A stretch of 49,021 nt of DNA from Paenibacillus sp. oral taxon 786 str. D14 (lineage in GTDB: Bacteria; Bacillota; Bacilli; Paenibacillales; Paenibacillaceae), in NCBI RefSeq assembly GCF_000159955.1, contig NZ_GG695970.1:535145-584165 (forward strand), in the 5' to 3' direction. The notes under the pieces were generated by a model. It had not been told where the DNA came from. It ran no database searches and was given only the letters and a program-made list of their open reading frames with translations. The translations under genes were made by a program, and so were the position numbers. Each line of letters opens with the position of its first letter. The first letter of the stretch is position 1. Shown here piece by piece: positions 33,652-41,796 of this stretch.

Positions 33652-34443
33652 TTATTGGCTCACCGCAACCGGTATGGGCTGGGTACAACCTAATTTGCGA
33701 GAAATTTCGTTGGCTGCTTGCTGTACTTCCTTGACCAGTTCAGGAATGCGTTCTTCCTCAAACTGGACCTCCAAACCTGCAGCGCTGAGTGCTGCGATAA
33801 TTTGCCCGGTATGATCAAAGATCGGAGCGCTTAACTCTGCCGTGTAGTTCTCCAATTCAGAACGGCTAAAGCTGTAGCCTTCCTGACGGGAACGCTCCAG
33901 GATCTGACGCAGTTGCGCTTTGTCGGTGATCGTGCCGGAGGCAATCGGTTGCAGTTTCGTGGCCTCTAGATACTCCTCGCGTTCTGCCTCAGGCATAAAA
34001 GCTAAAATAATGCGGGATGAAGCGCCGGCATACAGCGGGGCTTTCCGTCCGATTTTGGTGAATAGCCGTACGGGGTGATCCGTATCCAGCTTCTCGATAT
34101 AAATGCTTTCGTTCCCGTCGCGCAGCACGAGATGAATGGCCTCCTGAATTTCGTCACGCAACCGCTGCATGACCGGAAGGGCGATATGGCGGATATCTAA
34201 GCGTTCGGCTACCAGGTTGCCGTATTGAAGAAAGAGTAGACCTAGCGAATAAGAACCTTCTGCATCTTTTTTTAAGAATCCCATTTCTTCCAATGATCCG
34301 ATCATGCGCAGCACTGAAGTTTTAGGGATTCCTGATAACTTGGCCATTTCACTGATATTCAGCTTGGGGTGGGTCAGGAATAACTGAAGCAGATCCATGG
34401 ACCTGACCACGGTTTTGTTCTTGTGTTTTGTATTCTTTTGCAC
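33652..34443 (-). CDS. IclR family transcriptional regulator
   Basis: A 263-residue IclR-type regulator. The winged helix lies near residues 10-75 (MDLLQLFLTHPKLNISEMAK, then LSGIPKTSVLRMIGSLEEMG). The C-terminal effector domain includes YIEKLDTDHPVRLFTKIGRK and APLYAGASSRIILAFMP, and the late EGYSFSRSELENYTAELSAP with the family cysteine position replaced by T or A. It is divergent from the pxpB operon, the usual arrangement for a regulator controlling its neighbour. A GGAGG site precedes the ATG on its strand. The palindromes TCCGAAwTTCGGA in the shared upstream region are its probable operators. The effector is likely the imported compound or a breakdown product (inference). Confidence 0.93.
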   Translation of the reverse strand: MQKNTKHKNKTVVRSMDLLQLFLTHPKLNISEMAKLSGIPKTSVLRMIGSLEEMGFLKKDAEGSYSLGLLFLQYGNLVAERLDIRHIALPVMQRLRDEIQEAIHLVLRDGNESIYIEKLDTDHPVRLFTKIGRKAPLYAGASSRIILAFMPEAEREEYLEATKLQPIASGTITDKAQLRQILERSRQEGYSFSRSELENYTAELSAPIFDHTGQIIAALSAAGLEVQFEEERIPELVKEVQQAANEISRKLGCTQPIPVAVSQ

Positions 34444-34516
34444 GTTATGCCTCCTGCATGGCCTCTAGTTCATTCTGTATTAGTATACAACGAATGGAAG
34501 ATTGTTGAAAACCAAA

Positions 34517-34743
34517 AACGCTAACGGAAAATAATGCTTGATTTTTACCCAATCCCGACTATAATGATCGTATATATTGGCATTCGATTTTCGGATGATG
34601 TGATCCGAATTTCGGAACAGTATTAAAAACTTGTTATGTCATTAACGCTTTAACGGAAAAAATCTTGATTTTTCTAGAATTAACTAACAAAATGATCATA
34701 TGCAAGAAATTCGTAAATCGGTATAGAGAGTCCGAAATTCGGA
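34517..34743 (+). promoter_or_regulatory. Tandem-duplicated promoter and operator region of the pxp operon
   Basis: Two imperfect copies, 34517-34616 and 34644-34743, are offset by 127 bases. Each contains AACGCT..AACGGAAAA, then CTTGATTTTT, ATGATC, and finally a 13-base palindrome: TCCGAATTTCGGA (34604-34616) and TCCGAAATTCGGA (34731-34743). Copy 1 has a good promoter, TTGATT (34538) with TATAAT (34560) 16 bases apart. In copy 2 the same positions read TTGATT and CAAAAT 17 bases apart, so it looks decayed. The second palindrome almost touches the pxpB ribosome binding site. The IclR promoter faces the other way, with TATACT on the minus strand near 34487-34482. Operator identity is inferred from position and symmetry. 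Confidence 0.75.
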
Positions 34744-34756
34744 TGGGAGGATGGAC

Positions 34757-35512
34757 ATGACTTTTTCTCCGTCACCTGCTGAGTTTCCCGTCATCACTCC
34801 ACTCGGAGATTCGGCGTTGATTGTGACGTTTGGTGATTCAATTCAAAAAAGTACACATGTAAAGGTAAGGCAGTTGGCGGAACATTTGGAGCATCACCCT
34901 TTTCCTTGGATGATCGAGACCGTTCCGGCTTTTACGTCGGTAACCATATATTATGACGTTATGAAGCTCTTGGAAGAAGCTGAGAAGCAGGAGGACCAGG
35001 CTCGCACACTGACCCCATACCAGTTAGCTGAAGAGCTTGTGACCGAGTTGCTTCACACACTGCGAGACGTTAATGCATCACCAGCCAGAATCATTGAAAT
35101 TCCCGTTTGCTATGGAGGGGAGTGGGGCCCGGATCTAGAAACGGTAGCCTTCCGCAATGGACTAACACCTCAAGATGTGATCAACATTCATACATCCGCG
35201 GATTATCTAGTTTATATGCTTGGTTTTGCTCCTGGCTTCGCGTATTTGGGAGGAATGTCCAAACTCATTGCCACCCCGCGCCGGGAAACACCTCGCTTGT
35301 CCATTCCGGCCGGAACCGTTGGGATTGCCGGAGATCAGACGGGAGTTTATCCGATAGACACTCCTGGCGGCTGGCAGTTAATCGGTAAAACTCCAATCGA
35401 ATTATTTAAGCCTCAGCAAATGCCGCCAACCTTGCTGCAGGCGGGAGATATCGTCCGCTTTTACTCGATCACCCGTGAACAATTTGAAGCATGGGAGGAG
35501 TTGGAGCGATGA
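34757..35512 (+). CDS. pxpB: 5-oxoprolinase subunit PxpB (KipI-like)
   Basis: A 251-residue protein of the PxpB/KipI family, which with PxpA and PxpC forms an ATP-dependent lactamase that opens 5-oxoproline to glutamate. The family landmarks are the opening [13 protein letters not shown], the middle [14 protein letters not shown], and [20 protein letters not shown] followed by [22 protein letters not shown] and [13 protein letters not shown] 34757 is preferred over 34751 because GGGAGG abuts the latter with no gap. It overlaps pxpC by 4 bases (ATGA). PxpA is encoded 5.5 kb further on in the same operon. Because the operon also holds ring-modifying enzymes, the true substrate may be another lactam. 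Confidence 0.95.
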   Translation: MTFSPSPAEFPVITPLGDSALIVTFGDSIQKSTHVKVRQLAEHLEHHPFPWMIETVPAFTSVTIYYDVMKLLEEAEKQEDQARTLTPYQLAEELVTELLHTLRDVNASPARIIEIPVCYGGEWGPDLETVAFRNGLTPQDVINIHTSADYLVYMLGFAPGFAYLGGMSKLIATPRRETPRLSIPAGTVGIAGDQTGVYPIDTPGGWQLIGKTPIELFKPQQMPPTLLQAGDIVRFYSITREQFEAWEELER

Positions 35513-36529
35513 GTCTCTTGATCGAAAAGCCCGGATTGTTGACCACGGTTCAGGATTTGGGAAGGTTTGGTGTCCAGAAGTATGGTGTGATCGTTGGCGG
35601 TGCCATGGATGCATTCGCCCTACGCATTGCGAACTTACTGGTTGGGAATGCGGAAGGTGAGGCCGGGCTCGAAATTACGCTGCTGGGTCCCGTAATCCAC
35701 TTCGAGCAAACGACGCTGATCTCGCTTTGTGGAGGTGATTTATCCCCTAAGCTGAACGGTGTACCCGTTCCGTTATGGAGAACCGTTCTGGCGCCTAAGG
35801 GAAGTACGCTGACCTTCGGTCCGGCTAAGCTAGGCTGCCGCGCATACCTGGCGGTGGGGGGCGGGCATCGATGTTCCGGTTCAGATGAACAGCCGTTCGA
35901 CCTATTTGCGGGCAGGCATCGGCGGTTATGAAGGCCGGGCGCTTGCAGCCGGCGACCGGTTGACGCTGGGGGAAATCAGTCCGCTTGGCTCCCATTTTCT
36001 TGGTTTACTCGCCAGAGAGGCGAGCAAGGATAGCGGTGCGGTCAGCCGATGGGCGGTCTTTCCGCAGATGCTTCCGAAATATGCTGCAAATCCAACCGTG
36101 CAGCTGATTCCTGGAGAAGAATACGAATTGTTCCAAGAATCCAGCCGTCACGATTTATGGCAAGAGGAATTTGCGGTTTTGCCGCAGTCCGACCGGATGG
36201 GTTACCGTTTCAAAGGCCGGGAGTTAAAGCTGGAGCAATCGAAAGAGATGATCTCCTCGGCCGTGACGGTGGGAACTGTGCAGGTACCACCTGACGGGAA
36301 CCCAATCATTTTGATGGCGGATCGCCAAACAACCGGAGGATATCCTAAAATTGCGCAAGTCGCGAGTGTAGATTTGCCGCTGCTAGCACAGGCCAGCTTA
36401 GGGGCTCGGGTGCGATTCCGGAAGATCACCTTGGAAGAGGCACAGCAGCAAATGATCGAGCGGGAACTCTCAATCCAAACGCTGCGAGAGGGTCTAAATC
36501 AGCTGGAGGTTTCGGGGCGCAAATTCTGA
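35509..36529 (+). pseudogene. pxpC: 5-oxoprolinase subunit PxpC (KipA-like), interrupted by a one-base frameshift
   Basis: Two overlapping frames together form a PxpC/KipA protein of normal length (339 residues once one base is removed). The first part opens [20 protein letters not shown] and runs to [10 protein letters not shown]. The second continues [20 protein letters not shown] to the stop at 36529, including IPGEEYELF, QSDRMGYRFKG, SSAVTVGTVQVPPDGNPIIL and MADRQTTGGYPKIAQV. The break falls in GGGGGG-C-GGG at 35856-35865; deleting one G restores AVGGGIDVPV. Given the intact surroundings, a homopolymer read error is likely. If real, the operon would lack a working PxpBC complex. It overlaps pxpB by 4 bases. 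Confidence 0.92.
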
Positions 36530-36595
36530 TCAGGGACTTGGACCGGCATGCATAATCAGACAGGCAGGAATGGAAAATTCAGTATGGAGGAATGA

Positions 36596-37375
36596 ATGAT
36601 GGAGAACAAAAGCCATCCAAAACTCGAAATTCGGGATTTGCGCGTTGAATACGAATCCAAGGGCCAACGCACCGTTGCCTTGGAGAACGTTCAGCTCAAA
36701 GTGGAAGACGGCGAGTTCGTATCTGTTGTAGGTCCGAGCGGCTGTGGAAAATCGACCTTGCTGAAGGTGGTGTCCGGGTTACTGAAGCCGGCCGGCGGCC
36801 ATGCCTTTTTGGATGGTCAGGAAATCCAGGGCGTGCCAAGCCAGGTCGGAATGGTGTTTCAAAACGATGCGTTGCTCCCGTGGAAAAGCGTCATCGACAA
36901 TGTGCGTCTACCTTTAGAAATCAAAGGGCTCGTGAAAGACAAGCAACTGGAAGAAGCGAACCGGTTGTTGAAAATGGTTGGACTTGATGGCTTCAGCAGT
37001 TACCATCCGAAGGAGCTATCGGGCGGGATGCGCAAGCGGGTAGCCCTGGCGCGGACCTTCGCTTACGACCCCGAAATTTATTTGATGGACGAGCCGTTTG
37101 GACCGCTCGATGCGCAAACCCGGGTGAAGATTGGGGAAGAATTCCTGCAGCTATGGGAAAATGTCGGCAAAAGCGTGCTCTTTATCACCCACGATATCGA
37201 AGAGGCGATTGCACTTTCTGACCGGGTGATCGTGATGACCTCCCGGCCGGGACGAATCAAAGCGGAGTTTAAAGTGAATTTGCAGCGGCCGCGCCCATTT
37301 TACGACATCCGATTTGATCCCCAGTTCAAGGAGCTGCAGAAAGAAATTTGGGCCCAAATGTCTGACGGGGAATAG
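36596..37375 (+). CDS. NitT/TauT-family ABC transporter ATP-binding protein (SsuB/TauB-like)
   Basis: A 259-residue ATPase energising import of small organic anions or aromatic compounds. Walker A is GPSGCGKST, the Q-loop VGMVFQNDALLPWKS has the PWxxV pattern typical of the NitT/TauT family, the signature is LSGGMRKRVALAR and Walker B is IYLMDEPFGPLD; the switch is ITHD. ATG 36596 or 36599 follow GGAGG. It precedes the permease by 19 bases. The family includes sulfonate, taurine, cyanate, riboflavin and pyrimidine-precursor importers, so a small planar ring carboxylate would be plausible here. Confidence 0.94.
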   Translation: MMENKSHPKLEIRDLRVEYESKGQRTVALENVQLKVEDGEFVSVVGPSGCGKSTLLKVVSGLLKPAGGHAFLDGQEIQGVPSQVGMVFQNDALLPWKSVIDNVRLPLEIKGLVKDKQLEEANRLLKMVGLDGFSSYHPKELSGGMRKRVALARTFAYDPEIYLMDEPFGPLDAQTRVKIGEEFLQLWENVGKSVLFITHDIEEAIALSDRVIVMTSRPGRIKAEFKVNLQRPRPFYDIRFDPQFKELQKEIWAQMSDGE

Positions 37376-37394
37376 GAGAGGAGGAATCATCAAT

Positions 37395-38201
37395 ATGGCA
37401 ACAAAAACATCGGCACCATCGGCAAGCTCTCCTTCCCCTAAGGCTGGACGCGGGAATCGCAGCACCACCGTATGGATTGGCAGATTGGTCGTATTTATCG
37501 TCATTATCGGATTATGGGAGCTGCTATCGGGTACGGCGTTTAATTCTTTTTGGCTGAGCAAGCCGTCCCTGATTATTAAGCGGATTATCGACATGACCGC
37601 AAGCGGGGATCTATGGTTCCACATGAGCATTACGCTGCAGGAATCCATCGTAGGTCTCATTATCGGGATGCTTGGGGGTACATTGCTGGGGATTCTGCTC
37701 GCGTTCAGTGGGATTTTTCAAAAATGGGTGTATCCGTACATCATGGCATTGTACAGCTTGCCCCGGGTATCACTGGCACCGCTCTTTATCGTTTGGTTTG
37801 GGATCGGGATGACCTCGAAGATTCTGATGGTTGTAGCGATGGTTATTTTCGTAGCTTTTTACAATGCTTATGAAGGTGTACGCAACATCGACAAAGACTT
37901 GATGGATATGATGAGCACGTTTAAGGCGAAATGGACGCATAAGCTTCGCTGGGTCGTGCTTCCATCGATTACGGTTTGGATTCTAACCAGCTTGCGGCTG
38001 AATATCGGCATGGCTTTGATCGGGTCCGTGATCGCCGAGTTGGTTGGCTCCAACCGAGGGCTTGGATATTACATCACGTATTCGTCCAACATGCTGGATA
38101 CGACAGGTATTTTTACAGGCCTTGTCCTCATCATGATTATCGCCGTTGTTTTGGAACAAATTATCGTTCAGGTCGAACGGCGGTTGCTGAAATACCGTTA
38201 A
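37395..38201 (+). CDS. NitT/TauT-family ABC transporter permease (SsuC-like)
   Basis: A 268-residue permease with six membrane helices. After a polar N-terminus (MATKTSAPSASSPSPKAGRG) the first helix is RLVVFIVIIGLWELLSG. LYSLPRVSLAPLFIVWFGIG is a highly characteristic SsuC/TauC segment, and the coupling loop is MMSTFKAKWTHKLRWVVLPS. The start is at ATG 37395 with GGAGGAATC upstream; a longer frame would run into the ATPase gene. It is followed by a small inverted repeat and the substrate-binding gene. Confidence 0.94.
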   Translation: MATKTSAPSASSPSPKAGRGNRSTTVWIGRLVVFIVIIGLWELLSGTAFNSFWLSKPSLIIKRIIDMTASGDLWFHMSITLQESIVGLIIGMLGGTLLGILLAFSGIFQKWVYPYIMALYSLPRVSLAPLFIVWFGIGMTSKILMVVAMVIFVAFYNAYEGVRNIDKDLMDMMSTFKAKWTHKLRWVVLPSITVWILTSLRLNIGMALIGSVIAELVGSNRGLGYYITYSSNMLDTTGIFTGLVLIMIIAVVLEQIIVQVERRLLKYR

Positions 38202-38216
38202 GGGCTGAACTCCAAA

Positions 38217-38237
38217 TTATTTCATCCCATGAAATAA
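38217..38237 (+). repeat. Perfect short inverted repeat between permease and binding-protein genes
   Basis: TTATTTCAT and ATGAAATAA flank CCC. The arms are 9 bases and the loop 3 bases. It may be an mRNA processing or stability element that separates expression of the binding protein from the permease; an operator is possible but unlikely inside an operon. Confidence 0.5.
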
Positions 38238-38292
38238 ACGTGGAGCAACCATAAATTTAGAAAGAAAGCAATTATTCAAGGAGGGGAATCAC

Positions 38293-39333
38293 ATGAAAAA
38301 AACAAAAATGCTTCTGGCAACGCTGCTCGTTTTGACGATGGCTTTGGTCAGCGCCTGCGGAAACAACAACAATGCGGCTCCTGCAGGTAATAACGGAGGC
38401 GCCGGCAATGCGGCAACAGGAACTAACGAAGGAGACAGCAATGCAACTCAAACGGAAAACGTCAAGATTCGCGTAGGTCTGGTGGGCGGCGGCATGACGC
38501 CGATTATCGCGCAAATTGGGATTAATGATGGCTCTTACGAGAAAGCCGGAATTACGATCGAGAAGCAAAGCTTCACGTCCGGCGCGGATATGGTACAAGC
38601 CTTGGTTGGCGGTAGCTTGGACATCGTATTGGGTTCTTATGAGCATGTATTAAGACAACAAAAGAACGGCCTTGGCGTGAAAGCTTACGGCGAAATTTAC
38701 AATGGCGTTGGTTATTCGTTGGTCGTGAAGAATGATGCTCCGTATCAGAAGCTGGAAGATTTGAAGGGAACGACGCTGGCTGTAACCAAGGTAGGCAGCT
38801 TGTCCGACACAGGGCTGCGTGAAGGCTTGAAAGCGGCCAATATCGACCCGGACAAAGATGTACAAATCATCAATGGCGGCAGCGGCGCTACGATGCTGGC
38901 CGCAATCGAAAGCGGCAAAGCTGCTGGCGGTATGGTGTCCGAGCCTACGATTTCGCAAATGTTAGCTACCGGGAACTACCGGGTGCTGTACGATCCGCCG
39001 TATGATTTTGCCGGAATTACCGTCATGGCGAAAACGGATTGGGTTGAGAAAAATCAGGATGCGATGAAGCGGTTCCTTCAAGTCAGCAATGAAGTGAATG
39101 AGCGCGTGCAGAAGGATCCGGCCTCCGCAGTAGATGCAATGCTGCAAGAGTTCGACCAAATTCCAGCCGACGTCATGGAGACGGCAGTTAAAAATCAGCT
39201 GGCGAAAGTGCCGGCAGGACTTAAGGTAACTGAGGAAGGCGCGAAGAATGTCACGAAGACACAAATCGAGGCAGGCGTCATCGATAAAGAAATCCCGTTT
39301 GAAGATACGGTTGACCTCTCGTTACTTCCTTAA
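38293..39333 (+). CDS. NitT/TauT-family ABC transporter substrate-binding lipoprotein
   Basis: A 346-residue lipoprotein. MKKTKMLLATLLVLTMALVS precedes the cysteine of the lipobox VSAC, then a linker of Asn, Gly, Ala and Thr residues. The ligand-binding domain starts at VKIRVGLVGGGMTPIIAQIG and includes DIVLGSYEHVLRQQKNGLGV and LKGTTLAVTKVGSLSDTGLR, hallmarks of the NMT1/TauA (PBP2) fold. GGAGGGG precedes the ATG. Encoded with its ATPase and permease and followed by catabolic enzymes, it presumably captures the substrate of the pathway from outside the cell. The ligand cannot be read from the sequence. Confidence 0.94.
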   Translation: MKKTKMLLATLLVLTMALVSACGNNNNAAPAGNNGGAGNAATGTNEGDSNATQTENVKIRVGLVGGGMTPIIAQIGINDGSYEKAGITIEKQSFTSGADMVQALVGGSLDIVLGSYEHVLRQQKNGLGVKAYGEIYNGVGYSLVVKNDAPYQKLEDLKGTTLAVTKVGSLSDTGLREGLKAANIDPDKDVQIINGGSGATMLAAIESGKAAGGMVSEPTISQMLATGNYRVLYDPPYDFAGITVMAKTDWVEKNQDAMKRFLQVSNEVNERVQKDPASAVDAMLQEFDQIPADVMETAVKNQLAKVPAGLKVTEEGAKNVTKTQIEAGVIDKEIPFEDTVDLSLLP

Positions 39334-39344
39334 GACATATAAAG

Positions 39345-39394
39345 ATCGGGTGAAAAACGCGCGGATGACCGTGTGTTTTCGCCCGATTTATTTC
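39345..39394 (+). terminator. Long hairpin, probable attenuator between transporter and enzyme genes
   Basis: Bases 39345-39364 (ATCGGG..GAAAA..) pair nearly completely with 39369-39387, with one bulged A and a few G-T pairs, around an ATGA loop. TTTATTTC follows. The T tract is weak, so partial termination is more likely than a full stop. Confidence 0.6.
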
Positions 39395-39431
39395 ACGACC
39401 GACGATAATACAGAAAGAAGGCGATCCGCTC

Positions 39432-40859
39432 ATGGCCAAAGATTTAAGAACCTATCTCGGGCAATTAACGCAATTTGATGTGAATAGCGTCAAGCTTGTC
39501 GACACGGAGGTTGATCCGCGTTTTGGCATTACCGCCTATGCTGCGGCATTGGCGGAGAAAGGCGAATACCCTGCCTTGTTGTTCAACAAGGTGAAGGGCG
39601 CGCAAATGGCGTGCATTTCCAACCTGTTGACCTCGTACGAGCGCGTCGCCCTCTACTTGGGATGTGAGGTCCAGGACATTCCACGGGTATATGGCGAGAA
39701 ATTGCAGCAACCGATTGAACCGGTGGTCGTAGACCGCACTGCTGCCAAAGTGAAGGAAAACGTGATTGAAGAAGCAGACGTTGACCTGTCCAAGCTGCCG
39801 ATTCCCGTGCACAACGAGATGGATGGCGGGCCATACTTGTCGGCAGGTGTGATGATTATCCGCGACCCGGATTCCGGGCTGATTAATGCTGGGATCTATC
39901 GTCACCAAATCTTCAACGAACGCGACATGGGCGTGTGGTTCCTTGGTGCGCACCACGGCGGATTGATTTATAAAAAGTACAAAAAACAAGGCAAGCCGGC
40001 TCCGATTGCGATCGCACTAGGTCACCATCCCGGCTTTATCATGGGAGCGGTTTCCCGGGTTCAAGGGATCGGTGGCGAATATGAAGCGGCTGGCGCGTTA
40101 ATGGGCGAACCCTTGGAGCTGGTGCAAGCGGACACGTCCGATCTGCTCGTCCCGGCGCATGCCGAGATCATTCTGGAAGGCGAGATTTTGCCGGATAACG
40201 ATCACAGCGAGGGGCCGTTCGGCGAATGGCCGGGCCATTATCTCGGCGGAGGTTCGGTACCTACGATCCGCATCAAACGCATTACATACCGGAATCATGC
40301 GATCTTCCAAGATATCGTCGCTTCCGGTCGAGAGCATTTGGTTGTGGGCGGAGTGCCGCGTTCCGGCAGCATTTATCATACAGTGAAGAAAATCGTACCG
40401 GGTCTCAAGACGGTAAACGTTCCTTTCTACGCCCGGATGAACTGTTATTTGTCGATTCAGAAGGAAAAGGATGCGGACGTAAAAAAAGCGGCTTTTGCAG
40501 CGCTTAACACCGAGCCGGAGAATTTGCGTCATATCGTCGTCGTGGACGAGGACATCGACGTGTTTAACGGGGAAGAGGTCGCTTGGGCGATTGGCACGCG
40601 GTTTGATGCGGAGCGCGATTTGCTGGTCATCCCGCGTTGGAACGGTCCCGGCGGTTTGCTTCCGACGAACTGGGAGTACAACGCCGAAGGCAAGAATACG
40701 CCGCGTATGTCCAGCGCCGTGATTGTAGACGCCACCAAACCTGCGCCGCCTGTGGTCTTTCCGAAACGGGCCGTGGTTCCGAAGGAGCAGGTGGAACTGG
40801 CCGATCTGGCTTCGCTGCGCAAACTGTCCGCAGAAGAGAAAAACAACTGGCAAATCTAA
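39432..40859 (+). CDS. UbiD family decarboxylase (prenylated-FMN dependent)
   Basis: A 475-residue UbiD-family enzyme. These proteins use prenylated FMN to remove or add carboxyl groups on aromatic, heteroaromatic or alpha,beta-unsaturated acids. The cofactor-binding region includes NAGIYRHQIFNERDMGVWF, and the catalytic block EGPFGEWPGHYLGG contains the conserved glutamates. LAIALGHHP-like PIAIALGHHPGFIMGAVSR and VPFYARMNCYLSIQKE are also typical. AGAAAGGCG precedes the ATG. No UbiX prenyltransferase gene lies in the window, so it must be supplied from elsewhere. Placed between an importer and ring-acting enzymes, decarboxylation of the imported acid is the natural role (inference); family members act on pyrrole-, furan- and hydroxybenzoate-type acids. 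Confidence 0.93.
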   Translation: MAKDLRTYLGQLTQFDVNSVKLVDTEVDPRFGITAYAAALAEKGEYPALLFNKVKGAQMACISNLLTSYERVALYLGCEVQDIPRVYGEKLQQPIEPVVVDRTAAKVKENVIEEADVDLSKLPIPVHNEMDGGPYLSAGVMIIRDPDSGLINAGIYRHQIFNERDMGVWFLGAHHGGLIYKKYKKQGKPAPIAIALGHHPGFIMGAVSRVQGIGGEYEAAGALMGEPLELVQADTSDLLVPAHAEIILEGEILPDNDHSEGPFGEWPGHYLGGGSVPTIRIKRITYRNHAIFQDIVASGREHLVVGGVPRSGSIYHTVKKIVPGLKTVNVPFYARMNCYLSIQKEKDADVKKAAFAALNTEPENLRHIVVVDEDIDVFNGEEVAWAIGTRFDAERDLLVIPRWNGPGGLLPTNWEYNAEGKNTPRMSSAVIVDATKPAPPVVFPKRAVVPKEQVELADLASLRKLSAEEKNNWQI

Positions 40860-40867
40860 AGCATGTA

Positions 40868-40926
40868 GCCTCAACCGGCAGAAAACGGAGGAATTGGCTT
40901 CCGTTGTTCATTCTGCCGTTTGAGGC
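40868..40926 (+). other. Long intercistronic hairpin between UbiD and pxpA
   Basis: GCCTCAA pairs with TTGAGGC, then CGGCAGAA (40876-40883) with TTCTGCCG (40911-40918), then AACGGA (40884-40889) with TCCGTT (40900-40905): 21 pairs with one mismatch and a 5-base bulge. No T tract follows, so it is more likely an mRNA stability or processing element than a terminator. Confidence 0.6.
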
Positions 40927-40990
40927 TGGCGTGTTTCATAGTTAATGTCATGAATTAATCCCATTAATGAATTGCGAGAGGAGCATCAGC

Positions 40991-41773
40991 ATGAATAACG
41001 TAGTGGATTTGAACTGTGATATGGGCGAGAGCTTTGGCGCTTATAAGCTGGGCAGAGACAGCGAGGTGTTGAAATTCGTCACCTCCGCGAACATCGCTTG
41101 CGGTTTCCATGCCGGCGACCCGGCGACGATGCGCCAGACCGTGAAGCTGGCATTGGATCATGGAGTGGCTTTAGGAGCACATCCTGGGCTGCAGGATTTG
41201 GTTGGATTTGGCCGTCGCGATATGGACCTGTCTCCGCAAGAGGCTTATGACATCGTGGTGTATCAGATTGGTGCGCTGTGGGGATTTGTACGCGCGCAAG
41301 GGGCCAAGCTGCAGCATGTCAAAGCCCATGGTTCCTTGTATAACATGGCGGCACGGAACGCCGGTTTGGCGGAGGCGATCGCCGAAGCAGTATATAAGGT
41401 AGATCCGGAGTTGATTCTGTTTGGTCTTGCTGGCAGCGAGTTGATCAAAGCCGGGAAAAAAGCCGGGTTGCGCACAGCGAGCGAAGTATTCTCCGACCGG
41501 ACTTACCAATCCGACGGTTCGCTCACCTCGCGCCGTTTGCCGGACGCTCTGATTACGGATGAGGAGCAATCGGTGAAACAGGTCATTCGGATGGTTGCCG
41601 AAGGCAAAGTGATGTCGCAGCAGAACGTCGATGTGGACATCCAAGCGGATACGATTTGTATTCATGGTGACGGCATTCATGCGGTCGAATTCGCTGGTAA
41701 AATCCGCAGTTCATTAACCGCCGCAGGGATTACGGTTCAATCGGTAGGGATCACGCTGGGGCAACAAGCGTAA
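40991..41773 (+). CDS. pxpA: 5-oxoprolinase subunit PxpA (LamB/YcsF family)
   Basis: A 260-residue member of the LamB/YcsF family, the third subunit of the ATP-dependent 5-oxoprolinase. Its opening [19 protein letters not shown] is diagnostic, followed by [51 protein letters not shown] and [17 protein letters not shown] 40991 follows GAGAGGAGC with a short gap; an in-frame start upstream at 40967 has no good ribosome binding site. It is separated from pxpBC by the importer and UbiD genes, an unusual split. In fungi the same family is linked with 2-pyrrolidinone use (lamA/lamB), which supports a lactam-opening step here. Confidence 0.95.
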   Translation: MNNVVDLNCDMGESFGAYKLGRDSEVLKFVTSANIACGFHAGDPATMRQTVKLALDHGVALGAHPGLQDLVGFGRRDMDLSPQEAYDIVVYQIGALWGFVRAQGAKLQHVKAHGSLYNMAARNAGLAEAIAEAVYKVDPELILFGLAGSELIKAGKKAGLRTASEVFSDRTYQSDGSLTSRRLPDALITDEEQSVKQVIRMVAEGKVMSQQNVDVDIQADTICIHGDGIHAVEFAGKIRSSLTAAGITVQSVGITLGQQA

Positions 41774-41796
41774 GCGCAGAAGGAGGGGACAACAGG

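Noticed and set aside
40098..40874. A 258-codon minus-strand frame opposite UbiD
   Set aside because: The composition is that of a reverse-strand shadow; the UbiD frame carries all family motifs.
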